DNA of 64,000 nucleotides from an uncultured Eubacterium sp. (GTDB taxonomy: Bacteria > Bacillota > Clostridia > Peptostreptococcales > Anaerovoracaceae). The DNA lies in the NCBI GenBank assembly GCA_946555345.1, contig CAMNSS010000015.1, positions 1-64,000 on the forward strand. Reading direction: 5' to 3'. Position 1 is the stretch's first letter. Every line of letters begins with the position of its first letter. A model generated the notes under the pieces. That model did not search any database. It was not told the origin of the DNA and was given only the letters and a program-made list of their open reading frames with translations. The position numbers were made by a program, and so were the translations under genes. Positions 46,901-55,073 of this stretch are shown here, piece after piece.

Positions 46901-48228
46901 GAAGAGCAGGCCTCGTTGAGCATGATATTGTAGATCGCACCGTCCCGAATGCGCATGCATTTCATGTCCTGCCCGCCGATGTCCAGAATAAAGTCAACCC
47001 CCGGCAGAAATTCCTCGGCGGCCTTGTAATGCGCCATGGTTTCGATCTCTCCCAGGTCGGCTTTGAAAGCGGCTTTGATCAGCCCTTCCCCGTATCCCGT
47101 CGCAGTGACATTTGCGATGTACGCCTTGGATGGCAGCAGGGAATACAACTCCTTGAGCATATTCATGGTCGCTTCCAGGGGTTTTCCTTCATTTCCCGTG
47201 TAATAAGAGTACAGCAGATTCTTCTCCTCGTCAATCAAGGCGGCTTTCGTCGTCGTAGAGCCTGCATCGATTCCGAGGAAAACCTTTCCCCTCGCCTTCT
47301 TGATATCCTTGCGCTTGATCTTATGCACAAGATGCCTGTTGCGGAATGCCGTATAATCATCGGCATCGGCAAACAACGGATCTACGTGCTTCGTATCCGA
47401 CAAAGCGGATGGATCTGCCTGTTCGATCCGCTTGATAATTTCCTGAAAGCTGATCTCATCGTACTTCGCAGCATTTAAGGCTGCGCCGATGGCAACGAAA
47501 TACTTGGAGTCCTCTGGAAAAATGATATCCGCTTCCTTTAGCTCCAGCGTATCGATAAACCGCTTCCGCAGTTCGGACAAAAACGACAGCGGACCGCCCA
47601 GAAAAGCCGCCTTTCCCTTGATCGTGCGCCCGCAAGCAAGACCGCTGATCGTCTGGTTGACAACGGCCTGGAAGATGGACGCCGCCAGATCTTCGGCCGG
47701 AGCGCCCTCGTTAATCAATGGCTGAATATCCGTCTTGGCAAAAACGCCGCACCTGGCGGCGATCGGGTAAATCATGTTATGCTTCTTCGCCGCTTCGTTC
47801 AACCCAGCGGCATCGGTATTCAAAAGAACGGCCATCTGGTCAATAAAAGCGCCGGTCCCGCCTGCGCACGTACCGTTCATTCTCTGTTCGATGGTCTGGC
47901 CATAAAAGGTTATCTTGGCATCCTCCCCGCCCAGCTCGATCGCAACGTCCGTTTCCGGGATCATCGCTTCCACAGCTGCACTGCAAGTAACGACCTCTTG
48001 TTCAAAAGGAATTTTCAGCACATTGGAAAGCGAAAGGCCGCCTGAGCCTGTGATAACAGTCCTGAGCCTGATATCGCCGATTTCCTCGTACATATCGCAT
48101 AGCAACGCCACGACGGTTTCAAACACATTCGACATATGCCGCTCGTACCTGCTGTATGTAATCTGATCGTTGTCATCCAGCAAAACGAGCTTGACCGTCG
48201 TAGAGCCTACATCGATTCCTAATTTCAT
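43987..48228 (-). CDS. giant acyl-CoA dehydratase activase (HgdC/BcrAD-like, two ASKHA domains plus HgdB-like region)
   Basis: A 1413-aa protein. ASKHA domain 1: MKLGIDVGSTTVKLV, ELGGEDAKITF, NGTCAGGTGAFIDQMA, CGVFAKTDIQPL. ASKHA domain 2: GIDAGSTTTKAALID, DIGGQDMKCM, NEACSSGCGSFIETYAKS, GTRCTVFMNSKV. A DUF2229-type middle (FHVKTSHVRCKGCENNC) and a dehydratase-like C-terminal part (MSQTGGQCRASNYVALLRKAL) follow. HgdC-type ATPases drive high-energy electrons via a [4Fe-4S] cluster into 2-hydroxyacyl-CoA dehydratases. No separate dehydratase alpha/beta genes lie next to it. ATG 48228 is preferred: AGGAAGG is 9 bases upstream but only 2 from the ATG at 48237. Confidence 0.9.
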   Translation of the reverse strand: MKLGIDVGSTTVKLVLLDDNDQITYSRYERHMSNVFETVVALLCDMYEEIGDIRLRTVITGSGGLSLSNVLKIPFEQEVVTCSAAVEAMIPETDVAIELGGEDAKITFYGQTIEQRMNGTCAGGTGAFIDQMAVLLNTDAAGLNEAAKKHNMIYPIAARCGVFAKTDIQPLINEGAPAEDLAASIFQAVVNQTISGLACGRTIKGKAAFLGGPLSFLSELRKRFIDTLELKEADIIFPEDSKYFVAIGAALNAAKYDEISFQEIIKRIEQADPSALSDTKHVDPLFADADDYTAFRNRHLVHKIKRKDIKKARGKVFLGIDAGSTTTKAALIDEEKNLLYSYYTGNEGKPLEATMNMLKELYSLLPSKAYIANVTATGYGEGLIKAAFKADLGEIETMAHYKAAEEFLPGVDFILDIGGQDMKCMRIRDGAIYNIMLNEACSSGCGSFIETYAKSVNMDVESFAREALFAKSPVDLGTRCTVFMNSKVKQAQKEGATIGDISAGLSYSVIKNALYKVIKLRNPEEAGEKIVVQGGTFLNDAVLRAIENIMGKEIVRPDIAGLMGAYGAALIAREHYVEDTVSSIIGPDEILSFHVKTSHVRCKGCENNCLMTINQFNNGIKFFTGNRCEKGEGKASDARQKLPNLYEYKFERLFKYYKPLTVEQSKRGIVGIPRVLNMYENYPFWFVLFTRLGFSVMLSPPSNKEIYEKGMETISSDTACYPAKLVHGHIKWLAEHGASWIFYPSINYEREEDERAPNHYNCPIVATYPEVIAGNMDDVFAEYNVTFSHPFLPYDNDTFLLRELYKVFRRTGVGRLELEEAIKMARAEDRRFKGDIKKQGEAALRYAREHKKKAVILAGRPYHLDPEINHGIDKIISSFDMVVLTEDSVAHLGKPARSLRVLDQWMYHSRLYKAATFAGTTDDVEIVQLNSFGCGLDAVTTDQVEEITKKNNKLYTVLKIDEGANMGAARIRIRSLKAAMDEREKSQVKHIDDHSPYERVYFTEEMKKDYTLLIPEMAPIHFQFMETALERAGYHAKRLPTVDKNAVEEGLKYINNDACYPTIVSLGQIISYLKSGEVDLDKVAIFMSQTGGQCRASNYVALLRKALKDMGLEQIPVVSVNMSGLESNPGFQLTSYKLLKRALMGMVYGDLFMRVLYATRPYEQQPGAANTLYEKWARVARRNVYTGSMRKFKSTIEGIVKDFDALPLLDIKKPKVGVVGEILVKYHPNANNDIVSTIEQEGGEAVVLDLIDFFMYGMYSKEYNYINLSGTYKAMAGNKAAIKVVEHFRKPLRKALSESKRFHPPMHIADIAKKAMEVTSLGNQCGEGWLLTGEMVDLLDDGVENIVCMQPFACLPNHVTGKGMMKPLRKRNPKANIAAIDYDPGASNVNQLNRIKLMMATAHKNMEEAAKKK

Positions 48229-48364
48229 ATGATCCATATCCTTCCTGGTTTGTTTATGAATGCTCACACATGGCCGAAAAGCGCAGCAAAGGAAAAATGC
48301 CTTGACGCACTTCAGCACATAAATATGTAAGAATTTTTTTATTTCTATTATTCGGTGTATATTG

Positions 48365-48376
48365 TATAATAACTTT
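48365..48376 (+). promoter_or_regulatory. -10 box directly before the start codon (leaderless gene)
   Basis: TATAAT ends 6 bases before ATG 48377, so transcription would start at or next to the A of the ATG. No Shine-Dalgarno sequence is present. The -35 region (TTATTTCTATTATTCG) is weak. Confidence 0.55.
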
Positions 48377-48931
48377 ATGAAAACTGCAATCAAAAAACGC
48401 ACATTTAAAGCCATTTACCGCTTATTGGATAAAGTTTCTCCAATAAGCGGGGACTGCGGCAGATTATGCAATGCCGCCTGCTGTACCTGCCAAGAACCAG
48501 ACATGGGGATCTACCTGCTGCCCGGCGAAGAAAAGATGTTTTCCAGAAAAGAAAGCTGGCTGTCGTGGAACTGGAGCAGGGCTGAGGATTATGAATTTCC
48601 GGAAAGCTGGCGCGGCAAAGTCTATTTCCTGCAATGTACCGCCGCCCCGTTTTGCGATAGAAAAAACCGCCCATTGCAGTGCCGGACGTTCCCCTTAGCG
48701 CCGCACCTTTCCGAAAGCGGCAGGCTTTTCATGATCTATCACAGCAGCCCCCTCCCATACCGGTGTCCGCTGATCGATGAAGCAATCGCGCTGAACGAAT
48801 CCTTCCTCAAGGCGACCTATACCGCATGGCTGCACCTCCTGCGAGAACCGCTCATCTACGACCTCGTTGAAATGGATTCCCGATACAGGGAAGAAGACGG
48901 CGAGCCAATCCGCATCCTCTACCCAAAATAG
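48377..48931 (+). CDS. YkgJ-like cysteine-cluster protein
   Basis: A 184-aa protein with clustered cysteines: GDCGRLCNAACCTC near the N-terminus, CTAAPFCDRKNRPLQCRTFPL in the middle and a later YRCPL. This spacing and the C-R-x-F-P-L signature match small metal (Zn or Fe) cysteine-cluster proteins of the YkgJ type; function unknown. ATG 48377 is taken instead of the track TTG because the track extension overlaps a TATAAT box. It is divergent from the activase and convergent with the MATE gene. Confidence 0.7.
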   Translation: MKTAIKKRTFKAIYRLLDKVSPISGDCGRLCNAACCTCQEPDMGIYLLPGEEKMFSRKESWLSWNWSRAEDYEFPESWRGKVYFLQCTAAPFCDRKNRPLQCRTFPLAPHLSESGRLFMIYHSSPLPYRCPLIDEAIALNESFLKATYTAWLHLLREPLIYDLVEMDSRYREEDGEPIRILYPK

Positions 48932-48997
48932 CCAAGCGTTCGCCAGGCATTCTCCAGGCGGCCGGCAAACAAGCAACGAAGCAGACAGCTATCCAGG

Positions 48998-50392
48998 CTA
49001 TGCCGCCTCGTCCAGCCGCCTGATTTCTTTTCTGTAGACGTATCTTAATGCAGCCGCAAAGTATACCGTCCCGATGATTTCCGCCAGCGGGAAGGAATAC
49101 CATACGAGATCCAAGCCGGATATGCGGGCCAGTATCCATGCCAGCGGAAGAATCCCCACAAGCTGCCGCAGGAGAGAACCCCACAGGCTCATGAAACCAT
49201 GCCCGATCGCCTGAAAGATGGAAGATGACATGATGCCAAACGCTGCCGGCAAAAAGCAAATGCTAATTGTCCTAAGCGCAGGAACCCCGATATCATAAAT
49301 GCTCTGGCTGTTTTGCGAATTGAAAATCGCCAGCAACTGGTGCGGGAATAATTGGAAAATACACAAGCCCGCCGCCATGATGACAAATGCGATAATAAAG
49401 CCTTTCTTGAAAGTTTCCATCAGCCGCTTTCTATTCTTTGCCCCGTAATTGTATCCCATGATCGGAAGCACGCCCTGGTTGATCCCGAATACCGGCATGA
49501 AGATAAAGGACTGGAGACGCCCGTACACGCCCAGTACCGCAACCGCCGTTTCATTGATGCTGCCCAGAATAAAATTCATGCCAAACTGCATCACGGAAGC
49601 GATGGACTGCATCAGGATCGCTGGCGCGCCGACGGCATAAATATCCTTGATAACGCTTTTATCGGCTTTCCAGCCCCACAGCTTCACTTGTACGGAATGC
49701 GTTCCTTTAAACAATAGGATCTGGCCCACTGCCATGGAGAGCATCTGTCCGATTACGGTAGCGATCGCCGCCCCCGTCACGCCCATTTCCGGGAATGGGC
49801 CGATGCCAAAGATGAGCATGGGGTCCAATACGATATTGACCACTGCCCCTAGGAGGCTGCATACCATCGGCAGCATCATATTGCCCGTAGCTTGCAGGAT
49901 TTTTTCCGCCGACATCTGAACCATGAGGAATAAAGATGCGATGGTAATAATCCGCATATACACGATCCCATTCTCCACGATATACGGGGTATCCGACATG
50001 AGTTCCATGACCGGCCTCGAAAGAAAGATCCCGATCAGCAAAAAGAACAGCCAGTTAAAGAAAGACAAGCGGTATCCATGGCTTGCCGCCATGTTTGCTT
50101 CTTCCATCTTGCGCGCGCCGAGCCGCCTTGAAATCAATGAGTTGACGCCGACGCCAGTTCCTACGCCCACCGAAATCATCAGCATCTGGATCGGGAATAT
50201 GTACGTAACGGCCGCCAAGGCTTCTTCCCCGATCTGCGAAACAAAAAAACTGTCCACCACATTATAAAAGGCCTGTATCAGCATCGACAAAATCGCTGGC
50301 CAGGACATATTAAAAATCAACTTGCCAATGGGCATCTCCCCCATCTTGTTCATATGCTGCGGCTGTTTGCTTTTTTCCACATTTTCCATCAT
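48998..50392 (-). CDS. MATE-family efflux transporter
   Basis: A 464-aa, 12-TM multidrug and toxin extrusion protein. The first helix pair has the typical MSWPAILSMLIQAFYNVVDSFFVSQIGEEALAAVT; GVGVGTGVNSLISRRLG-like and GAVVNIVLDPMLIFG regions follow, and the second half repeats the pattern (AVLGVYGRLQSFIFMPVFGINQGVLPIMGYNYGAKN). The NorM/DinF-like branch is Na+ or H+ coupled. Start ATG 50392 with GGATGGGAG upstream; a second ATG follows immediately. Confidence 0.92.
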   Translation of the reverse strand: MMENVEKSKQPQHMNKMGEMPIGKLIFNMSWPAILSMLIQAFYNVVDSFFVSQIGEEALAAVTYIFPIQMLMISVGVGTGVGVNSLISRRLGARKMEEANMAASHGYRLSFFNWLFFLLIGIFLSRPVMELMSDTPYIVENGIVYMRIITIASLFLMVQMSAEKILQATGNMMLPMVCSLLGAVVNIVLDPMLIFGIGPFPEMGVTGAAIATVIGQMLSMAVGQILLFKGTHSVQVKLWGWKADKSVIKDIYAVGAPAILMQSIASVMQFGMNFILGSINETAVAVLGVYGRLQSFIFMPVFGINQGVLPIMGYNYGAKNRKRLMETFKKGFIIAFVIMAAGLCIFQLFPHQLLAIFNSQNSQSIYDIGVPALRTISICFLPAAFGIMSSSIFQAIGHGFMSLWGSLLRQLVGILPLAWILARISGLDLVWYSFPLAEIIGTVYFAAALRYVYRKEIRRLDEAA

Positions 50393-50447
50393 TCTCCCAT
50401 CCTTTTCATTCTCTGCTTATTCATGTCAATTTCATATTTTGCCAATT

Positions 50448-50480
50448 AAAACTCTGCCTAAACAAATTAGGCAGAGTTTT
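50448..50480 (-). terminator. terminator downstream of the dfx operon
   Basis: AAAACTCTGCCTA and TAGGCAGAGTTTT form a 13-bp perfect stem with a 7-nt loop. It separates the dfx/FTR pair from the MATE gene. The intervening 200 bp also holds a smaller CCCGATT/AATCGGG hairpin (50552-50573) without a U-run. Confidence 0.8.
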
Positions 50481-50683
50481 AAAATCAATATATCGTTACT
50501 ACCATATTAACACCGCCGCCAGAAAAAATCAAGGGGCTGGAAAAAGGTTCTCCCGATTATCGAAACAATCGGGATGATCAACGCAGACAATGCAGGATTA
50601 CGATATATTGGGCAAGGCATATACCGCAATCCCAGCCGAAAAAGCTCCTGCCAGAAAAGAGCTTTCCCAGCCAGCGCCTTCCA

Positions 50684-50884
50684 TCAATCCTTTGATTTAT
50701 AGTACAGCATGCAATGGCAATATCCCTCGAAATCAGGATCTGCGATCTGCGCTTTAAATTCCTCGCAAACGCACTTGTTCGCTTCCGTCATTTCCAGGCG
50801 GCACGGACAGTAGCCATTCTTTTGCCGCAGCCCTTCCTTTATGGTATTCACGAGTTCTGCATCATCGTTCAATCTCACTGCCAT
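50684..50884 (-). CDS. ferredoxin-thioredoxin reductase catalytic-chain-like protein
   Basis: A 66-aa protein with the cysteine pattern CPC...CVC...CHC (YCPCRLE, KCVCEEF, YCHCMLYY). That is the FTR catalytic chain signature of one [4Fe-4S] cluster next to a redox disulfide, in a shortened form. In anaerobes such mini-FTR proteins are thought to pass electrons from ferredoxin to thiols. It lies 17 bp after desulfoferrodoxin, supporting a role in oxidative stress. No large or variable FTR subunit is seen. Confidence 0.8.
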   Translation of the reverse strand: MAVRLNDDAELVNTIKEGLRQKNGYCPCRLEMTEANKCVCEEFKAQIADPDFEGYCHCMLYYKSKD

Positions 50885-50901
50885 CTCAATATTCCCCTGG
50901 C

Positions 50902-51267
50902 TTATGCCTTCCAGAGACCGTGGAGATTGCAGTATTCATACACCGCTGCCAGCTTTTCGCCTGCAATATTGAACTCTGCTTCCGGCTTGTCTCCTGCCTT
51001 CAGGTACTTAATCTGGCTGCCTTTATCTGTCTCTACAGCGACCCACTGAATCGAATGCTCTTCCTGCATCGGATGTGCAACGGAGCTTACTTTAACGACA
51101 ACCTTATCCCCGTCCTGCTCTACGACTGGAACATGCTTTTCCTGCGCCGCATCTGCCGTATTCGGAACGAGCTCCGTCATCTTCTGCCCGCAGCACATTA
51201 CCGGAACACCCTTATCCTCTACAAATGTAATCTTATTTCCACAGTGCTCACATACATAAAATTTCAT
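50902..51267 (-). CDS. dfx: desulfoferrodoxin (superoxide reductase)
   Basis: Reduces superoxide to peroxide without making oxygen. The N-terminal desulforedoxin-like FeCys4 site is visible (YVCEHCGN, VMCCGQKM). The catalytic Fe-His4-Cys site is complete: KHVPVVE, VAHPMQEEHSIQW and CNLHGLWKA. 121 aa, the standard two-iron length. A good SD (AAGGAGGG) precedes the ATG. A promoter and a palindrome overlapping its start site lie upstream. Confidence 0.96.
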   Translation of the reverse strand: MKFYVCEHCGNKITFVEDKGVPVMCCGQKMTELVPNTADAAQEKHVPVVEQDGDKVVVKVSSVAHPMQEEHSIQWVAVETDKGSQIKYLKAGDKPEAEFNIAGEKLAAVYEYCNLHGLWKA

Positions 51268-51304
51268 TTTTTACCCTCCTTAAATTTGATAACATATTAT
51301 TATT

Positions 51305-51323
51305 GTGTACCTTTTTTGTACAC
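51305..51323. promoter_or_regulatory. palindrome over the dfx start site (candidate operator)
   Basis: GTGTAC, seven bases, GTACAC: a perfect 6-6 inverted repeat just downstream of the dfx -10 box. It is not a PerR or Fur box as I know them. Regulator unknown. Confidence 0.5.
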
Positions 51324-51327
51324 TTTA

Positions 51328-51355
51328 ATCTTAACATATTTTTCCGGGATGTCAA
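51328..51355 (-). promoter_or_regulatory. dfx promoter
   Basis: Minus strand TTGACA, 16 bp, TAAGAT; start expected near 51321. Confidence 0.6.
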
Positions 51356-51462
51356 TTATTTTTTTGCAAATTTATTTTTTATCGGTTTTATAGAAAAGAT
51401 GTACGGGTTTTCAGATAAAAATGAAAAACGAAAAAATGGTTTTTGTTCCATAAATTTCCGTC

Positions 51463-51491
51463 TTGACAAATGCATCGGAAACATCTAGTAT
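51463..51491 (+). promoter_or_regulatory. rib operon promoter
   Basis: TTGACA, 17 bp, TAGTAT; about 20 bp upstream of the FMN riboswitch. Confidence 0.7.
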
Positions 51492-51511
51492 AGTATTGAA
51501 TTGAATATTAT

Positions 51512-51622
51512 GATCTTCAGGGCAGGGTGAAATTCCCGACCGGCGGTAAAGTCCGCGAGCGTGAAAGCGCATGATTTGGCGAAACTCCAAAACCGACAGT
51601 ACAGTCTGGATGAAAGAAGAGA
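51512..51622 (+). ncRNA. FMN riboswitch (RFN element)
   Basis: The conserved core is easy to read: AGGGCAGGGTGAAATTCCCG, ACCGGCGGTAAAGTCCGCGA, GATTTGGCGAAACTCCAAAACCG and ACAGTACAGTCTGGATGAAAGAAGA. P1 closes TCTTC with GAAGA. TTCAGGGC at 51516-51523 can pair with GCCCTGAA of either downstream terminator hairpin, giving the antiterminator expected for FMN-controlled rib operons. Confidence 0.97.
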
Positions 51623-51653
51623 AAATACGAATTAATTTTATTTGTGTATCATC

Positions 51654-51688
51654 AGCCCTGAAACGAATTTTTGTTTCAGGGCTTTTTT
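51654..51688 (+). terminator. riboswitch terminator 1
   Basis: AGCCCTGAAAC and GTTTCAGGGCT form an 11-bp stem followed by TTTTTT. Its 5' arm is complementary to the riboswitch 5' strand. Confidence 0.92.
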
Positions 51689-51770
51689 GCGCCTCAATCG
51701 CTAGCCATGCGATGAGGAACGCTTTCGCAGGACGCACAAACATCGTAATATTTCATGTTTGAACAATCTG

Positions 51771-51795
51771 CCCTGAACTTAGGTTCAGGGTTTTT
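51771..51795 (+). terminator. second tandem terminator just before the ribD ribosome binding site
   Basis: CCCTGAAC, TTAG, GTTCAGGG, then TTTTT; the ribD GGAGG follows 5 bases later. The stem repeats the CCCTGAA sequence of terminator 1. Confidence 0.8.
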
Positions 51796-51811
51796 CTTTG
51801 GAGGCAATGAA

Positions 51812-52933
51812 ATGATCGACACACAACATATGAAACGGGCAGTCGAACTGGCGAAACAAGGCTACGGCTACACAAACCCCAATCCCATGGTTGGCGCTGT
51901 CATCGTCAAGGATGGAAAAGTCATTGGCGAGGGATACCATGCCCGCTATGGAGACCTGCATGCGGAGCGGGCTGCCTTGAAAAACTGCAAGCAAGACCCC
52001 TGCGGCGCAGATCTGTACGTCACCCTTGAACCTTGCTGCCATCACGGAAAGCAGCCGCCATGTACCGACGCTATCATCGCATCGGGCATCAGCCGCGTGA
52101 TCGTCGGCTCTCCCGATCCCAATGCCCTCGTCGCCGGCAAGGGCATCGAAACATTAAAACAGCATGGAATCCAGGTACACGAGAATGTATTGCGGAAAGA
52201 ATGCGACCAGATCAACTACGTCTTCTTCCATTATATCAAGACGAAACGCCCCTATGTGGTGATGAAATACGCCATGACCATGGACGGCAAGATCGCTACC
52301 GTAACAGGCGCATCCAAATGGATCACGGGCGAAGCTGCGCGCCAGAAAGTCCACCAGGATAGAAACCGCTATATGGGCATCATGGTTGGCATCGGCACGG
52401 TATTGCAGGACGATCCCCTGCTCACCTGCAGGCTGCCGCAGGGAAACGATCCCGTCCGCATTATCTGCGACACGAATTTACGAATGCCTGTGGATTCCCA
52501 AATCATCCGCACGGCAGCAAAATACCAAACCATCATCGCCACCGGATGCAGCGACCCGGAAAAACAAAAACCGCTCCGCGACGCAGGCTGCCAGATCATA
52601 TGCTTGCCAAAAACAGATGCGCACATCGACCTAGATGCGCTGATGAAAGCTCTAGGTGAACAAAAAATAGATAGTGTACTCCTGGAAGGTGGCGGCCAGC
52701 TCAACTGGTCGGCTCTGCATACGGGTATCGTCAACAGGGTCCAGGCTTATATCGCACCGAAAATTTTCGGCGGCCTGGCAGCGCCCTCGCCCGTCAAGGG
52801 CGAAGGCGTATCCATTCCGGATAAGGCATTCCGCCTGAAGCCGGAAATGATTGAACGCCTTGGCGATGATCTTTTCATAGAAAGCGAGGTGATCCCTTGT
52901 TCACAGGAATCATTGAAGAAACAGGCACAGTAA
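51812..52933 (+). CDS. ribD: bifunctional riboflavin deaminase/reductase RibD
   Basis: Second and third steps of riboflavin synthesis. The N-terminal deaminase zinc site is seen as [10 protein letters not shown] and [13 protein letters not shown]; the C-terminal reductase has [23 protein letters not shown] and [13 protein letters not shown]. 373 aa, normal length. ATG 51812 with GGAGG 7 bases upstream; the track start is longer and lies inside the second terminator. It overlaps ribE by 37 bp. Controlled by the FMN riboswitch. Confidence 0.96.
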   Translation: MIDTQHMKRAVELAKQGYGYTNPNPMVGAVIVKDGKVIGEGYHARYGDLHAERAALKNCKQDPCGADLYVTLEPCCHHGKQPPCTDAIIASGISRVIVGSPDPNALVAGKGIETLKQHGIQVHENVLRKECDQINYVFFHYIKTKRPYVVMKYAMTMDGKIATVTGASKWITGEAARQKVHQDRNRYMGIMVGIGTVLQDDPLLTCRLPQGNDPVRIICDTNLRMPVDSQIIRTAAKYQTIIATGCSDPEKQKPLRDAGCQIICLPKTDAHIDLDALMKALGEQKIDSVLLEGGGQLNWSALHTGIVNRVQAYIAPKIFGGLAAPSPVKGEGVSIPDKAFRLKPEMIERLGDDLFIESEVIPCSQESLKKQAQ

Positions 52934-53535
52934 AAAGCATCCGCAAAGGCGCCGCCTCTGCCCTGCTTACCATCCAGGCATCGGTCGTGCTGGAAGACGT
53001 TCACCTGGGGGACAGCATCGCCGTAAACGGCGTATGTTTGACCGTAACGGATTTCACAAAAAATACGTTCACCGCCGACGTGATGCATGAAACCCTGAAC
53101 CGGTCCTCACTCGGCGCACTGCGCCCTAAAAGTCCCGTCAACCTGGAACGGGCCATGAAAGCAGACGGCAGGTTTGGCGGCCACATCGTCGCCGGCCATA
53201 TTGACGGCACCGGCACGATTACCGATATCAAAAAAGATGATAATGCCATCTGGTATGCCATCAATGCGCCCGCTTCCATCATGCGGTATATCATCGAAAA
53301 AGGTTCGATCGCCATCGACGGCATCAGCCTGACCGTTGCAGACACCGCAAAGGACAGCTTCCGGGTATCCATCATTCCCCATACAGCCGCCGAAACAACT
53401 CTTTCCGCCAGAAAAACGGGAGATATCGTCAATCTTGAGAACGACTGCATCGGAAAATACGTGGAAAAGCTGCTACAGCCATATAAACCGGACAGCGGCA
53501 TTACGAAAGAATTTTTGTTGCAGCACGGTTTTTGA
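52897..53535 (+). CDS. ribE: riboflavin synthase alpha chain
   Basis: Dismutates 6,7-dimethyl-8-ribityllumazine to riboflavin. Two tandem lumazine-binding barrels: [27 protein letters not shown], then [28 protein letters not shown]. 212 aa. The start is TTG with GAGGTGAT upstream, inside the end of ribD, so translation is coupled. Confidence 0.96.
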   Translation: MFTGIIEETGTVKSIRKGAASALLTIQASVVLEDVHLGDSIAVNGVCLTVTDFTKNTFTADVMHETLNRSSLGALRPKSPVNLERAMKADGRFGGHIVAGHIDGTGTITDIKKDDNAIWYAINAPASIMRYIIEKGSIAIDGISLTVADTAKDSFRVSIIPHTAAETTLSARKTGDIVNLENDCIGKYVEKLLQPYKPDSGITKEFLLQHGF

Positions 53536-53671
53536 TGCCGGAAGCTTTACGCAAACTATTTTATGTAAACTCATTTCGCACAGAGGAGTTTATAGAGGCA
53601 CGTTCATAAAAAACATTTCACACAAGCAATCAAACACAGACAGTTTCGCATAGAAAAAGAGGAGGTTTACA

Positions 53672-54871
53672 ATGAGCCATTTTAACACAATCGAAGAAGC
53701 GCTTGCTGATTTAAAGCAAGGAAAAATCATCCTGGTAACAGATGATGAAGATCGGGAAAATGAAGGCGACATGATCTGCGCCGCAGAATTTGCCACTACG
53801 GAAAACGTCAACCTGATGGCGAGCGTCGCCAAAGGCTTGATCTGCATGCCGATGAGCATCGCGCTTTGCCGGAAGCTGCGCGTTCCGCAAATGGTAACGG
53901 ACAATACAGATAATCATGAAACAGCATTTACCGTATCCATCGACCACGTGGATACCACGACCGGCATTTCGGCCGCTGAACGCGGCATGACGGCAAGAGC
54001 CTGCGTCAGCGACGATGTAAAGCCTGAGGATTTCAGGCGTCCCGGCCATATGTTCCCGCTCATGGCCAAAGAAAACGGGGTTCTGGAACGAAACGGGCAT
54101 ACGGAAGCTACCGTGGACCTGATGCGGCTTGCAGGCTTGAAGGAATGCGGCCTTTGCTGTGAAATCATGCGGGATGACGGCACGATGATGCGCACGCCGG
54201 AGCTGATTGAATTGGCGGACAAATACGGCTTCAAGCTCATCACGATCAAAGCGTTGCAGGACTACCGCAAAAAGAAAGACAATCTGGTAGAATGCGAAGC
54301 CATCGTCGATATGCCAACCAGGTACGGCCATTTCAAGGCCTACGGATATGTCAACAAACTCAATGGCGAACATCATGTTGCGCTCGTCAAAGGAGAAATT
54401 GGCGATGGAAAAAACTTGTTATGCCGCGTCCATTCCGAATGCCTCACTGGAGATGCTTTCGGCTCCTTGCGCTGCGACTGCGGACAACAGCTTGCTTCCG
54501 CCATGATGCAAGTGGAAAAAGAAGGCCGTGGAATTGTACTCTATATGCGCCAGGAAGGGCGTGGCATCGGGCTTATCAATAAGCTCAAAGCTTATGCGCT
54601 TCAAGACAAGGGCATGGATACGCTGGACGCCAACCTGGCGCTCGGTTTTCCGGGAGATCTGCGGGAATACTTTATCGGGGCGCAAATTTTAAGGGACTTG
54701 GGAGCGCATGAGCTGCGTCTTTTGACCAATAACCCGGATAAGGTTTACCAGCTCGCCGACTACGGCATGGAAATCGTCGAACGCGTACCAATCCAGATGG
54801 AAGCAACCGAAAACGACCTCTTCTATCTGAAAACCAAACAAGAGCGCATGGGGCATATCCTCGATTATTAA
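53672..54871 (+). CDS. ribBA: bifunctional DHBP synthase/GTP cyclohydrolase II RibBA
   Basis: Supplies both riboflavin precursors. The N-terminal DHBP synthase half has [17 protein letters not shown] and the [19 protein letters not shown] motif; the C-terminal cyclohydrolase II half has [23 protein letters not shown] (zinc cysteines) and [14 protein letters not shown]. 399 aa. ATG with GAGGAGG upstream; 136 bp after ribE. Confidence 0.97.
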   Translation: MSHFNTIEEALADLKQGKIILVTDDEDRENEGDMICAAEFATTENVNLMASVAKGLICMPMSIALCRKLRVPQMVTDNTDNHETAFTVSIDHVDTTTGISAAERGMTARACVSDDVKPEDFRRPGHMFPLMAKENGVLERNGHTEATVDLMRLAGLKECGLCCEIMRDDGTMMRTPELIELADKYGFKLITIKALQDYRKKKDNLVECEAIVDMPTRYGHFKAYGYVNKLNGEHHVALVKGEIGDGKNLLCRVHSECLTGDAFGSLRCDCGQQLASAMMQVEKEGRGIVLYMRQEGRGIGLINKLKAYALQDKGMDTLDANLALGFPGDLREYFIGAQILRDLGAHELRLLTNNPDKVYQLADYGMEIVERVPIQMEATENDLFYLKTKQERMGHILDY

Positions 54872-54974
54872 ACACACCGTATTTTTCCAAGAACCGTCCC
54901 ATATGCCTGCGCCACTGTGATACCGTTTCACTTGATACGCTTGATGCGCTGAAAGCTGAAAAACGATTAGAACA

Positions 54975-55073
54975 ATGAGCAAAACAAAAAGCGGGCAAAA
55001 TGAAAAATCCGCCAAAAAGCAAACAAGAAGAAAAAAAGCGAAGAAAAGAAAAAATGAAAGGGAGAAAAAATGA
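54975..55073 (+). CDS. 32-codon Lys/Arg-rich ORF overlapping the ribH start
   Basis: Not in the ORF track. It begins [16 protein letters not shown] and is almost entirely Lys, Arg, Glu and Gln. Its TGA overlaps the ribH ATG (ATGA), the arrangement expected for translational coupling. No clear SD precedes its ATG, and the A-rich composition could make it a chance ORF. Function unknown. Confidence 0.3.
   Translation: MSKTKSGQNEKSAKKQTRRKKAKKRKNEREKK

Noticed and set aside
50552-50573. CCCGATT/AATCGGG hairpin as a second terminator
   Set aside because: No U-run on either side and a better terminator lies at 50448-50480.
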